Below the pieces are notes generated by a model that was not told the DNA's origin, did no database searches, and was given only the letters and a program-made list of their open reading frames with translations. The position numbers and the translations under genes were made by a program. A stretch of DNA of 64,000 bases from Actinomadura fibrosa (GTDB lineage Bacteria > Actinomycetota > Actinomycetes > Streptosporangiales > Streptosporangiaceae), in contig NZ_CAACUY010000001.1 of assembly GCF_900659615.1 (NCBI RefSeq), positions 158,458 to 222,457 on the forward strand, given 5' to 3'. Shown in pieces: positions 23,522 to 33,029 of this stretch (the stretch's first letter is position 1; each line of letters starts with the position of its first letter).

Positions 23522-25528
23522 GTGCGAACGGGGCGCGGAGCGACACGGAGGACGGCACGTCCAGGCGGGAGGACGCGCGGGCGGTACGCCGGCGCGATCG
23601 CGGCGGGGGGCGCGCTCGCCGTCGCACCGGTCATGCTGGTCGGCCCGTCCGCGCTGGCCGTGCCCTGGCTCGATCCAGGGCAGCGCGCGCCGGCCGTCCG
23701 GCTCATCGCCGACCTGACGGCCACCCGCACCACCTCCACCGGCGCCGACTACGAGACGACGTACGCGGCGCGCGTCCGGGCGGCCGGCGGGACGGCGCGC
23801 AACACCGTCCTGCGGCTGACCGTCCCGAGACCGCTGTCGTGGACGCGGAAGTCTCCGGACTGCGTGGTCGCCGCCCAGGAACTCCGCTGCCTCCTCGGTG
23901 ACGTCAGCGACGCCGTCTCCGAGCGCACGGCCACCGTGCGGGTGCCGGGCCCGGTGGCGTCCAGCCCGTCCAGGGGCAATCTCAGCGTCGACATGGCGGC
24001 GGAGGCGGCCAACGCGCCCGCGCAGTCGGCGCAGGCCGCGGTCGAGCCGTCGAACGGCACCGCACAGCCCGCGCAGCCCGCGCAGCCCGCACATCCTGTG
24101 ACGGGCGCGGCACCGTGCTCTGGCAGCGCCCCGACTCCGGGCGCCGCGCCGGCTCCGACCCTTCCCGCCGGGAATGCTCCGGCGGCGGGCGGCCAGCCAT
24201 GCGACGAGGACGGTCCGATAGCGAGCACGGCCCCGGCTCCGTCACCGAGTGCGAGTCCCTGCCCGAGCGGGACGGCGGCTGGGAGCGCGCAGGGCACCGG
24301 AACCGCGCCCGCCGGGAGCACGCCCGCGGGCACCGCGTCCGGGACGGACGGCGCGCCCTGCACCGGGACCGGACCGTCCGCGCAACCGGCTCCGGCTCCG
24401 AGCCCCACCCCATGTGTCAGTCCCACGCCTGCCGCGGGGGCTACGCCGAGCGCTGGCAGCACGCCCACCGCGCAGGGCGGGAACGGCGCACCCTGCGTCT
24501 CGGGGAACGGTGCACCGACGGCGGGCGGCAAGCCCGCGGGAGGCGGCAAGCCGGGCTGCCACGGCGGCAAGCACGGCAAGAAGGGCGCGACGCCGCGGAA
24601 GGGCAAGCCCTGCCACGGGAAGAAGCCCGTACCCGGGGGGAAGCCCACGACGGGCGGTAAGCCCCATGCCGGCGGCAAGCCGCACGCCGGTAAGCCGCGC
24701 CCCGGCAAGCCCCATACCGCCGCACCTCACAGCGGCAAGCCGCACGGTGGCCGGCCGCATGCCGCCGGATGCCACCGCGCGGACGGCAAGCCCTGCCATG
24801 TGAAGTTCAAGCTCAAGGCCAAGAAGGGGAGCGGCAAGCCGCGCGGGCACGGCGGCGCGAAGCCGGCCTCCGCGCACGAGCCCGGGCGTCCGAGCTCGAC
24901 GCCGGGCACGCCGGGAGTTCCGGTGGGACGTCCGCGCGGGCAGGGCTCGGGTGGGGTGAAGCACACGGCCGGGCACGCGCACGCGCCCAAGAACGCGCAC
25001 GCGTCGAAGGGCGGGCACAAGCCCAAGCACAAGCCGAGGAGCGCGCACGCTCCGGCCCTTCCGGGAGCTCCGGGATCGCCCCTTCAACCGGCGAAGCCGC
25101 CGTCGCGGGGCCCGGACGCGGTGCTGGTGCCGCCGCTGACGGTGCCTCAGCCGAATCCGCAGGCGCCCTACGGGCAGCCCCCGAACGCGCAGGCGCCCTA
25201 CGCCCAGGCCCCGAGCGGGCAGGCGCCTTACGACCAGGCGCCTCAGCCGCCGCAGTCCGCCCCGTTCCCGCAGCTGCCGCAGGCCCTGCCCGCGGTTCCG
25301 GGACGGGCGCGGCCCCAGGCCGCGGCCGGGAGGAGCCAGATGACGCTGGTCTCGCCCACCGGTGTGGAGGAGGGGGACGGGACGGACTGGGCCGTCGTCC
25401 TCGGCATCGCGCTCATCGCGGAGATCGCGCTGCTGTGGGCCGCCGCGTGCTTCGGCCTCTGGAGGCGCAGGGTCGCCTTCGCCCGCGCGCTGGAAGCCGG
25501 CGCCGACCGGGGCCGCGAGCTGGGCTGA
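23522..25528 (+). CDS. Membrane-anchored surface protein with Gly-Lys-Pro-rich stalk
   Basis: 668 aa from GTG 23522 (GAGAGGGG upstream). Order: basic N-terminus and signal helix (AGAIAAGGALAVAPVMLVG), a DUF11-like beta domain (residues about 60-160, with a Cys pair in SPDCVVAAQELRCLL), an Ala/Pro/Thr-rich segment, a stalk dominated by GGKP/GKPH repeats (about 24530-24760) with scattered Cys, a His/Lys-rich part, then QAPYxQAP repeats, and a C-terminal membrane helix (WAVVLGIALIAEIALLWAAACFGLW) followed by RRR. The positive-inside anchor keeps the stalk outside. Looks like a wall-spanning structural or adhesion protein; no enzyme domain. Confidence 0.8.
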   Translation: MRTGRGATRRTARPGGRTRGRYAGAIAAGGALAVAPVMLVGPSALAVPWLDPGQRAPAVRLIADLTATRTTSTGADYETTYAARVRAAGGTARNTVLRLTVPRPLSWTRKSPDCVVAAQELRCLLGDVSDAVSERTATVRVPGPVASSPSRGNLSVDMAAEAANAPAQSAQAAVEPSNGTAQPAQPAQPAHPVTGAAPCSGSAPTPGAAPAPTLPAGNAPAAGGQPCDEDGPIASTAPAPSPSASPCPSGTAAGSAQGTGTAPAGSTPAGTASGTDGAPCTGTGPSAQPAPAPSPTPCVSPTPAAGATPSAGSTPTAQGGNGAPCVSGNGAPTAGGKPAGGGKPGCHGGKHGKKGATPRKGKPCHGKKPVPGGKPTTGGKPHAGGKPHAGKPRPGKPHTAAPHSGKPHGGRPHAAGCHRADGKPCHVKFKLKAKKGSGKPRGHGGAKPASAHEPGRPSSTPGTPGVPVGRPRGQGSGGVKHTAGHAHAPKNAHASKGGHKPKHKPRSAHAPALPGAPGSPLQPAKPPSRGPDAVLVPPLTVPQPNPQAPYGQPPNAQAPYAQAPSGQAPYDQAPQPPQSAPFPQLPQALPAVPGRARPQAAAGRSQMTLVSPTGVEEGDGTDWAVVLGIALIAEIALLWAAACFGLWRRRVAFARALEAGADRGRELG

Positions 25529-25680
25529 GCCGGAGCGTTCCACTCGTCCACGGCCACGAGACGAAAGGGGGCCGGCGAGTCCCTTTCCGGGTGCCGGCAC
25601 CGAGGTGACGTGCACGAACGGAAGATCGCCGCACTGTCTGTGACGGTGCGAGCGCTCCAGGCGCATGGGTGTCCCAGCCC

Positions 25681-25698
25681 TTGTCACTGGGGTGACAA
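25681..25698. promoter_or_regulatory. Inverted repeat TTGTCA-N6-TGACAA upstream of FAAL operon
   Basis: TTGTCA (25681-25686), spacer CTGGGG, TGACAA (25693-25698), extended outward by CCC/GGG. It lies 188-205 bp before the FAAL start in a 357-bp gap (25529-25885) that otherwise shows no gene. The same arms and spacer length recur at 35603-35620 before the megasynthase. A shared operator is inferred. Confidence 0.6.
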
Positions 25699-25885
25699 AG
25701 GGCCGGTCGGCTAATGTGACCGAGAGCTAATATCGCGCGCTGCCTACCATCCGGTAGCTTCACGATCATTGCCGGTAATCGGGGGCCGCGCCAGACACCG
25801 TCGTCCGGTCCCCATCGTCGAAACCGCCGACGGCGCTCACCCTCCTACGGCCCCGCCAGGCCCCTTCCCTCCGGGAGACTGATCA

Positions 25886-27682
25886 ATGGCATTGGGCTCG
25901 CTGCTCCCCGAACTCCTGCCGGGCGGCTCCGGCCGCACCCCGCTGATCGAGCGGTTGGCGAGGTGGGCGGAAGAGAAGCCGGACGCCCCGGCCTTCACCT
26001 TCGTCGACTACTCGCTCGACCCGGCCGGCGCCAGGATCACGCTGGACTGGGCCGGGACGCACCGGCGGGCGCGCGCGATGGCGGCGCGGCTCCGCCAGGC
26101 GACCGTCCCCGGCGAGCGGGCCGCGCTGCTGCTCCCGCAGACCCTCGACTACATGATGACCATGCTCGGCGCGCTGTACGCGCACGTGGTCGCGGTGCCG
26201 CTGTTCTCCCCGGACCTGCCCGGGCACGCCGACCGGCTGATCGGCGCCTACGCCGACAGCGAGCCCGCGGTGATCGTGACGTCGCGGAACGCGCTGCCGC
26301 ACGTGGAGAAGTTCCTCGCCGACCACGACGTCCCGCAGCCCAAGGAGATCGTCTTCGCCGAGGAGGTCGACCCGGCCCTCGCCGACACCTGGCAGGACGA
26401 GCCGATCGGTTTCGACGACCTGGCCTACCTCCAGTACACGTCGGGGTCGACGCGCCGCCCGGCCGGCGTGGAGATCACCCACGGGAACGTGACGGCGAAC
26501 GCGGCGCAGCTCTGGGCCGGATGGGCGCCCGAGAAGCCCGAGCCCGAGCTGGTGAGCTGGCTGCCGCTGTTCCACGACATGGGGCTGATCGCGACGATGG
26601 CGCTGCCGCTGGTCCGCGGCGACCACGCGATCTACACCGACCCGGTGTCGTTCATCATGAACCCGATGCGCTGGATGGAGCTCATCGCCGAGCGCCCGGG
26701 CAAGAACGTCTACACCGCCGGCCCGAACTTCGCCTACGAGTACGTGGCGTCCATGGCCACCCCCGAGAAGCTCGCCGGGCTCGACCTGTCCGGCCTCACG
26801 ACCTGCCTGAACGGCGCCGAGCCGATCCGCACGTCCACGCTGTCCACGTTCGCCGAGGCGTTCGCGGACGCGGGGCTGCGGCCCGGCGCGCAGGCCCCCG
26901 GCTACGGGCTCGCCGAGGCGACCGTGTTCGTCACCGCCGCCGCGGAGGACGTCCCGCCGAAGATCATCTCGGTGGACCGGGAGGCGCTCACCCAGGGCGA
27001 GCTGCGCCCGTGCGACGCCGGCTCCGAGCGGGCCAGCACGCTGGTGTCGTGCGGCGGCCCGTCCGGGCAGATCGTCGCGATCGTCGACCCGGACGCGCGC
27101 GCCGAGCAGCCGGACGGCCGCGTCGGCGAGATCTGGGTGCACGGGCCGAACACCGCGGCCGGGTACTGGCGCAACTCCGAGCGCAGCCAGGACGTCTTCG
27201 GCGGCGAGCTCGCCGAACCGGGCGACCTGCCCGCCGGGCCGTGGATGAGGACCGGCGACTACGGCGTGATCCACGAGGGCGAGCTGTACGTCACCGGCCG
27301 CATCAAGGACCTCATCATCGTGGACGGCCGCAACCACTACCCGCAGGACATCGAGGTCACCACGCAGGAGGCGCACCCGGCGATCCGTCCCGACCACGTC
27401 GCCGCTTTCGCGCTGCCGGGCGAGGAGACCGAGCGGCTCGTCGTCGTCGCCGAGCGCAACCGGCGCGTCCCGCTCGGGCGGCTCGACGTCGAGGAGGTGG
27501 AGGCGGCGGTGCGCGGCGCGGTGAACGTCGAGCACGAGATGAGCGTCCACGAGTTCGTGCTCATCGAGCCGGGCGGCGTGTCCCGCACCTCCAGCGGGAA
27601 GATCGCCCGGTCGGCCACCCGGCAGCGGTACCTCGACGGGGCGCTGCCGACGACCGCGGCCCGTCTCGCGTCCCGTAAGTAA
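25886..27682 (+). CDS. Fatty acyl-AMP ligase (FAAL), FadD32-like
   Basis: 598 aa, typical FAAL length. Activates a fatty acid as acyl-AMP and passes it to an acyl carrier domain, not to CoA. Motifs: P-loop YTSGSTRRPAGVEITHGN, LPLFHDMGLIA, GPNFAYE, CLNGAEPIR, PGYGLAEATVFV and RTGDYGVIHEGELYVTGRIKDLIIVDGRNHYPQDIE. The PNFAYE/NGAEP set and the final RTSSGKIARSA fit FAALs such as FadD32, which loads Pks13. The N-terminal ACP of the megasynthase at 35732 is the natural acceptor. First gene of an operon with the MmpL and esterase genes; ATG 25886 is preceded by CGGGAG. Confidence 0.93.
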   Translation: MALGSLLPELLPGGSGRTPLIERLARWAEEKPDAPAFTFVDYSLDPAGARITLDWAGTHRRARAMAARLRQATVPGERAALLLPQTLDYMMTMLGALYAHVVAVPLFSPDLPGHADRLIGAYADSEPAVIVTSRNALPHVEKFLADHDVPQPKEIVFAEEVDPALADTWQDEPIGFDDLAYLQYTSGSTRRPAGVEITHGNVTANAAQLWAGWAPEKPEPELVSWLPLFHDMGLIATMALPLVRGDHAIYTDPVSFIMNPMRWMELIAERPGKNVYTAGPNFAYEYVASMATPEKLAGLDLSGLTTCLNGAEPIRTSTLSTFAEAFADAGLRPGAQAPGYGLAEATVFVTAAAEDVPPKIISVDREALTQGELRPCDAGSERASTLVSCGGPSGQIVAIVDPDARAEQPDGRVGEIWVHGPNTAAGYWRNSERSQDVFGGELAEPGDLPAGPWMRTGDYGVIHEGELYVTGRIKDLIIVDGRNHYPQDIEVTTQEAHPAIRPDHVAAFALPGEETERLVVVAERNRRVPLGRLDVEEVEAAVRGAVNVEHEMSVHEFVLIEPGGVSRTSSGKIARSATRQRYLDGALPTTAARLASRK

Positions 27683-27737
27683 TGCCCTGGGCGGCGTCCT
27701 CGCGTAGGGTTCTCGCCGCGACCACATCAGGAGGATC

Positions 27738-30683
27738 ATGCTTTCGGGGGCCGGGCGTCTCATCCACCGGCAGCGGTGGGCCAGCCTCGTCCTGATCCTG
27801 GTGCTGACCGGGATCGCGGGCGCGTGGGGCGTCGGCGTGTTCGCCAAGTTCAAGGCGGGCGGCTTCGAGGACCCGAACGCGTCGTCGACGCTGGTCGCCA
27901 AGCTCGGCGCCACCTACTTCGGCAGCACGAACCCCGACGTCCTCGTGGTCTACAAGAGCGACTCGATGACCGTGGCCGACCCGCGCTACGAGTCCGCCGT
28001 CATCACGACGGTCGCGCGGCTGCCCAAGGACCGGGTCGCCGAGATCATCTCGTACTGGGCGATCGACGGTAAGGACGCGGAGTCGTTCGCGTCCCGCGAC
28101 GGGCACCAGACGTTCGTCGCGGTGAAGCTCCAGGGCAAGGACGACCCGACCAAGCTGGAGAACTACGACTACATCAAGCAGCGGCTCCAGGCCCCCGGCC
28201 TGGACGTGCGCTTCGGCGGCGCGATCCCGCTGGGGCAGGAGTTCGGCGAGCAGGTCACCGCCGACATCGTCCGCGCCGAGATGATCACGGCGCTGCCGCT
28301 GCTCGTCCTGCTGACGATCCTGTTCGGCGCGCTGGTCGCCTCCGTGCTGCCGATGGTCGTGGCGCTGTTCTCGATGATCGGCGGCCTCGCCGTCCTGCAC
28401 ATCGTGACCTACGCGGCGGACGTGACGTCCTTCGCCCTGGAGGTCGTCACGATGATGGGCGTCGGCCTGGCCATCGACTACTCGCTGTTCATCATCAGCA
28501 GGTTCCGAGAGGAACTCGACCGCGGCATGGCCCGGGAGGGTCTGCCGCCGGGCAAACCATGGAAGCGGGAGCGCGACAAACGGTCCCGCAAGGCGGCGAA
28601 GAAGGCCCACCGCCAGGCGATGAAACCGCTGCGCGAGGCCGCCCTCGGCGCCACCATGGCCACCGCGGGCCGCACCATCATGGTCTCCGGCGTCACCGTC
28701 TCGGCGGCACTCGCCGGCCTCCTGCTCTTCCCGCAGATGTTCCTCCGGACGATCGGCCTCGCCGGGATCGCCACCGTCATGGTCGCGGTGTTCGGCGCCA
28801 CCGTCCTCCTGCCCACGCTCCTCGCCATCCTCGGCCACCGCGTCGAGGGCGGACGGATGCCGTGGCGGCGCCCCAACTCCAAGCGCGCCCGGCGCGACCC
28901 GGACAGCGGCTTCTGGTACCGCCTCGGCCACAGCGTCATGAAGCACCCGCTGCCCTACTTCGCCGTCGTCATCGTCATCCTCGGCGTCATGTTCGGGCCG
29001 TTCCTCAACGTCCAGTTCGGCAGCATCGACGCCCGCGTCCTCCCCAAGGACAGCCCCACCCGCGCCGTCGTCGAGACCGTCAAGCGGGACTTCCCCAACG
29101 GATCCGCCGAACCCATCGACGTGGTCGTCTCCGGCGACCTCATCCCGCGCAACTGGAAGCCCGTCCGCCAGGGCGACAACATCCCGCCCTACCTGGAGAA
29201 CTTCCGCAAGCAACTGGACGCGCTGCCCGGGGTGACGCAGGCGAAGTTCACCGGATACTCCGGCGAGTACGGGGGCGTGCGGATCTCCGTCACCCACAAG
29301 TACGAGCCGATGGACAAGGGCGCGCAGAACCTCGTCAAGACGATCCGCGGGATGAGCCTGTCCAAGAACGGCTACCCGATGCACATCGACGTCGGCGGCA
29401 GCACCGCCGCGCAGATGGACCTCATGTCCAGCCTCATGCGCAGTCTGCCGAAGATGGCGATCGCGGTCGGCCTCGCCACGTTCCTCCTGCTGTTCATGTT
29501 CTTCGGCTCCGTCGTGCTGCCGCTGAAGGCGATCGTCATGAACGTCCTGTCCATCGGGGCATCGTTCGGCGCGATCGTCTGGGGCTTCCAGTACGGCCAC
29601 CTCGCCGGGATCCTCGACTTCACCCCGACCGGCGGCGTCGAGGCCACCAGCATGATCCTCATCCTGGCGGTCGTGTTCGGCCTGTCCATGGACTACGAGG
29701 TCTTCCTGCTCAGCCGCATCCGCGAGGAGTGGGACCGCACCCACGACAACCGGCAGGCCGTCGCGTCCGGCATGCAGCACACCGGCGGCATCATCACCAG
29801 CGCCGCGCTGCTGTTCCTCGTCGTCATCGCCGCGTTCAGCATGGCCGGGATCACCGTCGTCAAGCTGATCGGCGTCGGCATGTTCGTCGCCGTCGTCGTG
29901 GACGCCGCGCTCGTCCGCTCGCTGCTCGTCCCGGCCACGATGCGGTTCATGGGCAACGCGAACTGGTGGCTGCCCGGACCGCTCGCCGGCCTGCACGCCC
30001 GCATGGACCTGCGCGAGCGCAGCGAGGTGCCCGCGGCGGCCGTCGTCGCCGCGCCGCCGCCGCTCCCGGCCGAGCAGCCCTTCCCGTACGCGCTCCGCTG
30101 GGAGCAGCCGGACCCCGCCGACGCCGCCCCGGGGCCGTCCGCCGGAGCGGCAGCCGCGGGAGCGGGACCTGCCGGGGCGAGGGCTGCCGGAGCAGGAGCC
30201 GCCGGAGCGAGGGCCGCCGCTCCGTCCCCGATGCCTGCCGCTCCGTCCCCGACGCCTGCCGCTCCGTCCCCGACGCCTGCCGCTCCGTCTCCGACGCCTG
30301 CCAACGGGGCGCCCGCCGCGTCCGGGATTCCTCCCGCGCCGCCGGTCGCGCCGAGCGCCCCGCGTCCACGGCCGGGCGCCGCGGCACCCGTCCCCACGCC
30401 CACGCCTGCGGGACCGCCCCCCGCGGACGCGAACGACGCCTTCAGGCCGGCCCTCCAGCCGACCATGGCGAGCCAGGTGAGGTTCGGCGGCGACGAGCGT
30501 CCGACCATGGTGTTCCGGTCCGCTCAGGACGCCGCCGGACCGGCGGTGCGGCCCGGAGTTCCGTGGGCTCCTTGGGCGAACGGTCAACCTCAGCCCCGTC
30601 CCGCACGTCACACTGGCATCAGACGTGAGATCGTGCCCACCCAGGACGGTACGGGGTGGCGCTGGAGAACAACTGGAGATTGA
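27738..30683 (+). CDS. MmpL family (RND superfamily) lipid transporter
   Basis: 981 aa. Two RND halves, about 12 membrane helices, each with a large outer domain after TM1 and TM7. The proton-relay Asp-Tyr pairs are present in both halves: GLAIDYSLFIISRFREE (TM4) and GLSMDYEVFLLSRIREEWD (TM10), as in MmpL3. The cytoplasmic loop after TM6 is basic (KRERDKRSRKAAKKAHR). The C-terminal 230 residues are a disordered Pro/Ala tail with a 7-residue tandem repeat. MmpL proteins export complex lipids coupled to the proton gradient; here it follows the FAAL by 55 bp and precedes the antigen-85-like enzyme by 2 bp, so export of the lipid made by the locus is inferred. Confidence 0.93.
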   Translation: MLSGAGRLIHRQRWASLVLILVLTGIAGAWGVGVFAKFKAGGFEDPNASSTLVAKLGATYFGSTNPDVLVVYKSDSMTVADPRYESAVITTVARLPKDRVAEIISYWAIDGKDAESFASRDGHQTFVAVKLQGKDDPTKLENYDYIKQRLQAPGLDVRFGGAIPLGQEFGEQVTADIVRAEMITALPLLVLLTILFGALVASVLPMVVALFSMIGGLAVLHIVTYAADVTSFALEVVTMMGVGLAIDYSLFIISRFREELDRGMAREGLPPGKPWKRERDKRSRKAAKKAHRQAMKPLREAALGATMATAGRTIMVSGVTVSAALAGLLLFPQMFLRTIGLAGIATVMVAVFGATVLLPTLLAILGHRVEGGRMPWRRPNSKRARRDPDSGFWYRLGHSVMKHPLPYFAVVIVILGVMFGPFLNVQFGSIDARVLPKDSPTRAVVETVKRDFPNGSAEPIDVVVSGDLIPRNWKPVRQGDNIPPYLENFRKQLDALPGVTQAKFTGYSGEYGGVRISVTHKYEPMDKGAQNLVKTIRGMSLSKNGYPMHIDVGGSTAAQMDLMSSLMRSLPKMAIAVGLATFLLLFMFFGSVVLPLKAIVMNVLSIGASFGAIVWGFQYGHLAGILDFTPTGGVEATSMILILAVVFGLSMDYEVFLLSRIREEWDRTHDNRQAVASGMQHTGGIITSAALLFLVVIAAFSMAGITVVKLIGVGMFVAVVVDAALVRSLLVPATMRFMGNANWWLPGPLAGLHARMDLRERSEVPAAAVVAAPPPLPAEQPFPYALRWEQPDPADAAPGPSAGAAAAGAGPAGARAAGAGAAGARAAAPSPMPAAPSPTPAAPSPTPAAPSPTPANGAPAASGIPPAPPVAPSAPRPRPGAAAPVPTPTPAGPPPADANDAFRPALQPTMASQVRFGGDERPTMVFRSAQDAAGPAVRPGVPWAPWANGQPQPRPARHTGIRREIVPTQDGTGWRWRTTGD
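30216..30299 (+). repeat. 21-bp tandem repeat, four copies, inside the MmpL tail
   Basis: Unit GCCGCTCCGTCCCCGACGCCT repeated at 30216, 30237, 30258 and 30279 with one or two substitutions, coding for AAPSPTP units. In frame, so copy number can change without breaking the gene. Confidence 0.9.
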
Positions 30684-30685
30684 GT

Positions 30686-31723
30686 ATGCCGATCGAGGCA
30701 TGCCGCCGCGCCGCCCGGCGGGCGGGGACCACCCTGGCGGGCGCGGTCCTCGCGGGCGCGGCCGTGCTCCCCGTGAGCGCGCCGGCGGCCCACGCGGCCG
30801 CCTTCAAGCAGGCGGACACCGGTGCCCGCATCACGAGCTACACCTGGCTCAACAAGAGCAAGACCGCCTTCGACTTCCTCGTGAAGTCGCCGTCGCTCGG
30901 CTCGACCCAGCACGTCCGCGTGCTGCTCCCGAAGGGCTGGAAGAGCAAGTCCAACCAGAGCTGGCCCATCGTCTACGCCTACCACGGAGGCAACGACAAC
31001 TGGACGTCCTGGACACGGAAGTCCAGCACCGACATCCAGACCCTGGCGCGGAAGTGGGGCGTCATGGTCGTGATGCCCGAGGGCGCGAACGGCTCCTACA
31101 CGAACTGGTACAACGGCGGTAAGGGCGGCACGCCCAAGTGGGAGGACTTCCACCTCCGCGAGGTCCGCCAGCTCGCGGAGCGGAACTTCCACGCGGGCGG
31201 GTCCCGCGCCGCGATGGGCATCTCGTCCGGCGCCCAGGGCGCCTGCACCTACGCCGGGCGCGCCCCGGGCATGTTCCGCTACGCGGCCTGCTTCAGCGGC
31301 GTCCTGTCGATGAGCTCGCCCGGCATCCCCGCCCTGCTGATGTACACCAACAGCGGCAACGGCAACAGCGCCGCCGACATCTGGGGCCTGCCGTGGGTCG
31401 ACCAGGCCAACTGGGACGCCCACGACCCGATCAAGCTGCTGCCCAAGATGCGCTCGACGAAGCTCTACGTCTCGTCCGGCACCACGGGGCAGCGGGGGCC
31501 GCTCGACCCGCCGGACATCGCGCCCTGGGACGTCGGCTACCTCAGCGAGCGGGCGATCGGCCCGACCGTCCAGGCGTTCGCGGCCGAGGCCAAGCGCCAG
31601 AACGTCCAGATCACCGCGCACATCTACGGTGACGGACGCCATTCCTGGCCGTACTGGAAACGTGAGATGCACACCGCGTGGCCGTCCATGATGAAGGCCA
31701 TCGGCGCCAAACCCGTGAAATGA
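30686..31723 (+). CDS. Secreted antigen-85-like esterase / acyltransferase
   Basis: 345 aa from ATG 30686, two bases after the MmpL stop codon. Signal peptide in residues 1-36 (VLAGAAVLPVSAPAAHA). The mature part is an alpha/beta hydrolase of the esterase-D/antigen-85 group: YAYHGG oxyanion strand, nucleophile Ser 180 in GISSG, and His in GDGRHSWPYW. The HSWxYW ending is the antigen-85 mycolyltransferase signature. Antigen 85 transfers mycolic acid from trehalose monomycolate to acceptors outside the cell; by context this enzyme should do the same with the lipid exported by the adjacent MmpL. A simple esterase is the alternative. Confidence 0.85.
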   Translation: MPIEACRRAARRAGTTLAGAVLAGAAVLPVSAPAAHAAAFKQADTGARITSYTWLNKSKTAFDFLVKSPSLGSTQHVRVLLPKGWKSKSNQSWPIVYAYHGGNDNWTSWTRKSSTDIQTLARKWGVMVVMPEGANGSYTNWYNGGKGGTPKWEDFHLREVRQLAERNFHAGGSRAAMGISSGAQGACTYAGRAPGMFRYAACFSGVLSMSSPGIPALLMYTNSGNGNSAADIWGLPWVDQANWDAHDPIKLLPKMRSTKLYVSSGTTGQRGPLDPPDIAPWDVGYLSERAIGPTVQAFAAEAKRQNVQITAHIYGDGRHSWPYWKREMHTAWPSMMKAIGAKPVK

Positions 31724-31730
31724 CAGAACG

Positions 31731-31770
31731 CGAATGCTCCGGCCTTTCCCAGGCCGGAGCATTCGCATTT
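31731..31770. terminator. Terminator after the esterase gene, shared with the convergent operon
   Basis: CGAATGCTCCGGCCT (31731-31745) pairs perfectly with AGGCCGGAGCATTCG (31751-31765) around TTCCC; tail CATTTTC. Confidence 0.92.
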
Positions 31771-31777
31771 TCACTGA

Positions 31778-33019
31778 TCAAAGAAGATTGGTGAGAAGAT
31801 CGGCGGCGCGGGCCGTGCCGTCCTCCCGCTCGATGCGCCGGCCGATCTCGGCGGCCCGCTCCGCGATCTCCGGCGAGCCGGCGGCGCGGCGGATCGCGGC
31901 GGCCAGCCGCGGCACCGTGAGCCCGCCGAACGGCACCGGATCCGGCCCGGCGCCGAGCGCCGCCACCCGCTCCGCCCAGTACGGCTGGTCGCCGAAGAAC
32001 GGGCACACGACCGTCGGCGCGCCCGCCCGCAGCCCCGCCGCCGTGGTCCCGGCACCGCCGTGGTGGACGACCGCGGCCATCCGCGGGAACAGCCACGAGT
32101 GCGGCACGTCGCTGACCGCCAGGACGTCGTCGTCGGACGTCGCCGGATCACCTTGAACCACGCCGCGGACACCGGCGAGGCGCAGCGCCGTCCGCACCAC
32201 GCGGTCGGTCATCACCGGGTCGCGGGGCAGCATGCTGCCGAAACCCACGTACACCGGCGGCGGACCGTCGTCGAGGAAGCCCGCCAGCTCGGACGGCGGC
32301 TCGTACGCGGGCTCGTCCAGGAACCAGTAGCCGGTGAGGTGCACGTACGCGGGCCAGTCCTTCGGGCGCGGCACGACGGCCGGGCTGAAGCACGCCAGCA
32401 CCGGCCGCTCCTGGGCCCGCGCCACGCGCATCGGACCGCGCACGGACAGCCCGTCCAGGCCGAGCCGCGTGCGGCGCCACGGGTCGATGAACGGCCGCGC
32501 GAGCTGCCAGGCGACCTGGTCGATCGCCATGAAGCTCGCCCGGTTCCCCCACGGCCCGAGCAGTCGCGCCTGCGGCACGAACGGATGCGGGAACGCGCCG
32601 GTGGGCTGGCTCGGCTGGAAGTGAATGAGCGCCCAGGGAACGTCCAAATGCTCGGCGATGTGCAGGGGCAGGAATCCGAGCGTGGGACCGAGCACCAGGT
32701 CGGCGCCCTTGCAGGCGTCCAGGCACTCGGTCAGGAGCCGTTCCGCCATCGGCCCGAGGATGCGCTTGAATCCGCGGAGGAATTTGACGGGATTACGGCC
32801 GCCCGAAAGCAGTTCCTGCCCCTCGTCCGATTCGAGGATCTCCGTCGGATCCGCCGTGAGCGGCGCGAGTTCCATGCCCGCGGCGACCACCATCGGCGCG
32901 TACCGCGCGCTCGCCACCAGCCGCACCTCGTGCCCGCGCTCCCGCAACTCGCGTCCCAGCGCGACGCAGGGCTGGATGTCCCCGCGCGATCCCGCCGCGA
33001 AGATCACTATCCGGCTCAT
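31778..33019 (-). CDS. UGT/MGT-type glycosyltransferase (GT1, GT-B fold)
   Basis: 413 aa from ATG 33019, with GAGGAGG upstream. N-terminal MSRIVIFAAGSRGDIQPCVALGRELRERGHEVRLV is the acceptor-domain Rossmann start of sterol-, macrolide- and lipid-glucosyltransferases; C-terminal VYVGFGSM, VVHHGGAGTTAAGLRAGAPTVVCPFFGDQPYWAERV is the nucleotide-sugar-binding motif. Transfers a hexose to a lipid or polyketide acceptor in the cytosol. It begins 10 bp after the MFS gene, so the two form an operon divergent from the megasynthase; glycosylation of the megasynthase product is plausible. Confidence 0.9.
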   Translation of the reverse strand: MSRIVIFAAGSRGDIQPCVALGRELRERGHEVRLVASARYAPMVVAAGMELAPLTADPTEILESDEGQELLSGGRNPVKFLRGFKRILGPMAERLLTECLDACKGADLVLGPTLGFLPLHIAEHLDVPWALIHFQPSQPTGAFPHPFVPQARLLGPWGNRASFMAIDQVAWQLARPFIDPWRRTRLGLDGLSVRGPMRVARAQERPVLACFSPAVVPRPKDWPAYVHLTGYWFLDEPAYEPPSELAGFLDDGPPPVYVGFGSMLPRDPVMTDRVVRTALRLAGVRGVVQGDPATSDDDVLAVSDVPHSWLFPRMAAVVHHGGAGTTAAGLRAGAPTVVCPFFGDQPYWAERVAALGAGPDPVPFGGLTVPRLAAAIRRAAGSPEIAERAAEIGRRIEREDGTARAADLLTNLL

Positions 33020-33029
33020 CGCGGCCTCC

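Noticed and set aside
30216..30299. CRISPR-like or minisatellite array
   Set aside because: Units are 21 bp, contiguous, without spacers and in frame; it is a coding tandem repeat.
27561..30701. A 1046-aa minus-strand open frame opposite the MmpL gene
   Set aside because: Arg/Gly/Asp/His-rich composition with no motif. The plus strand encodes a clear MmpL transporter with paired Asp-Tyr motifs.
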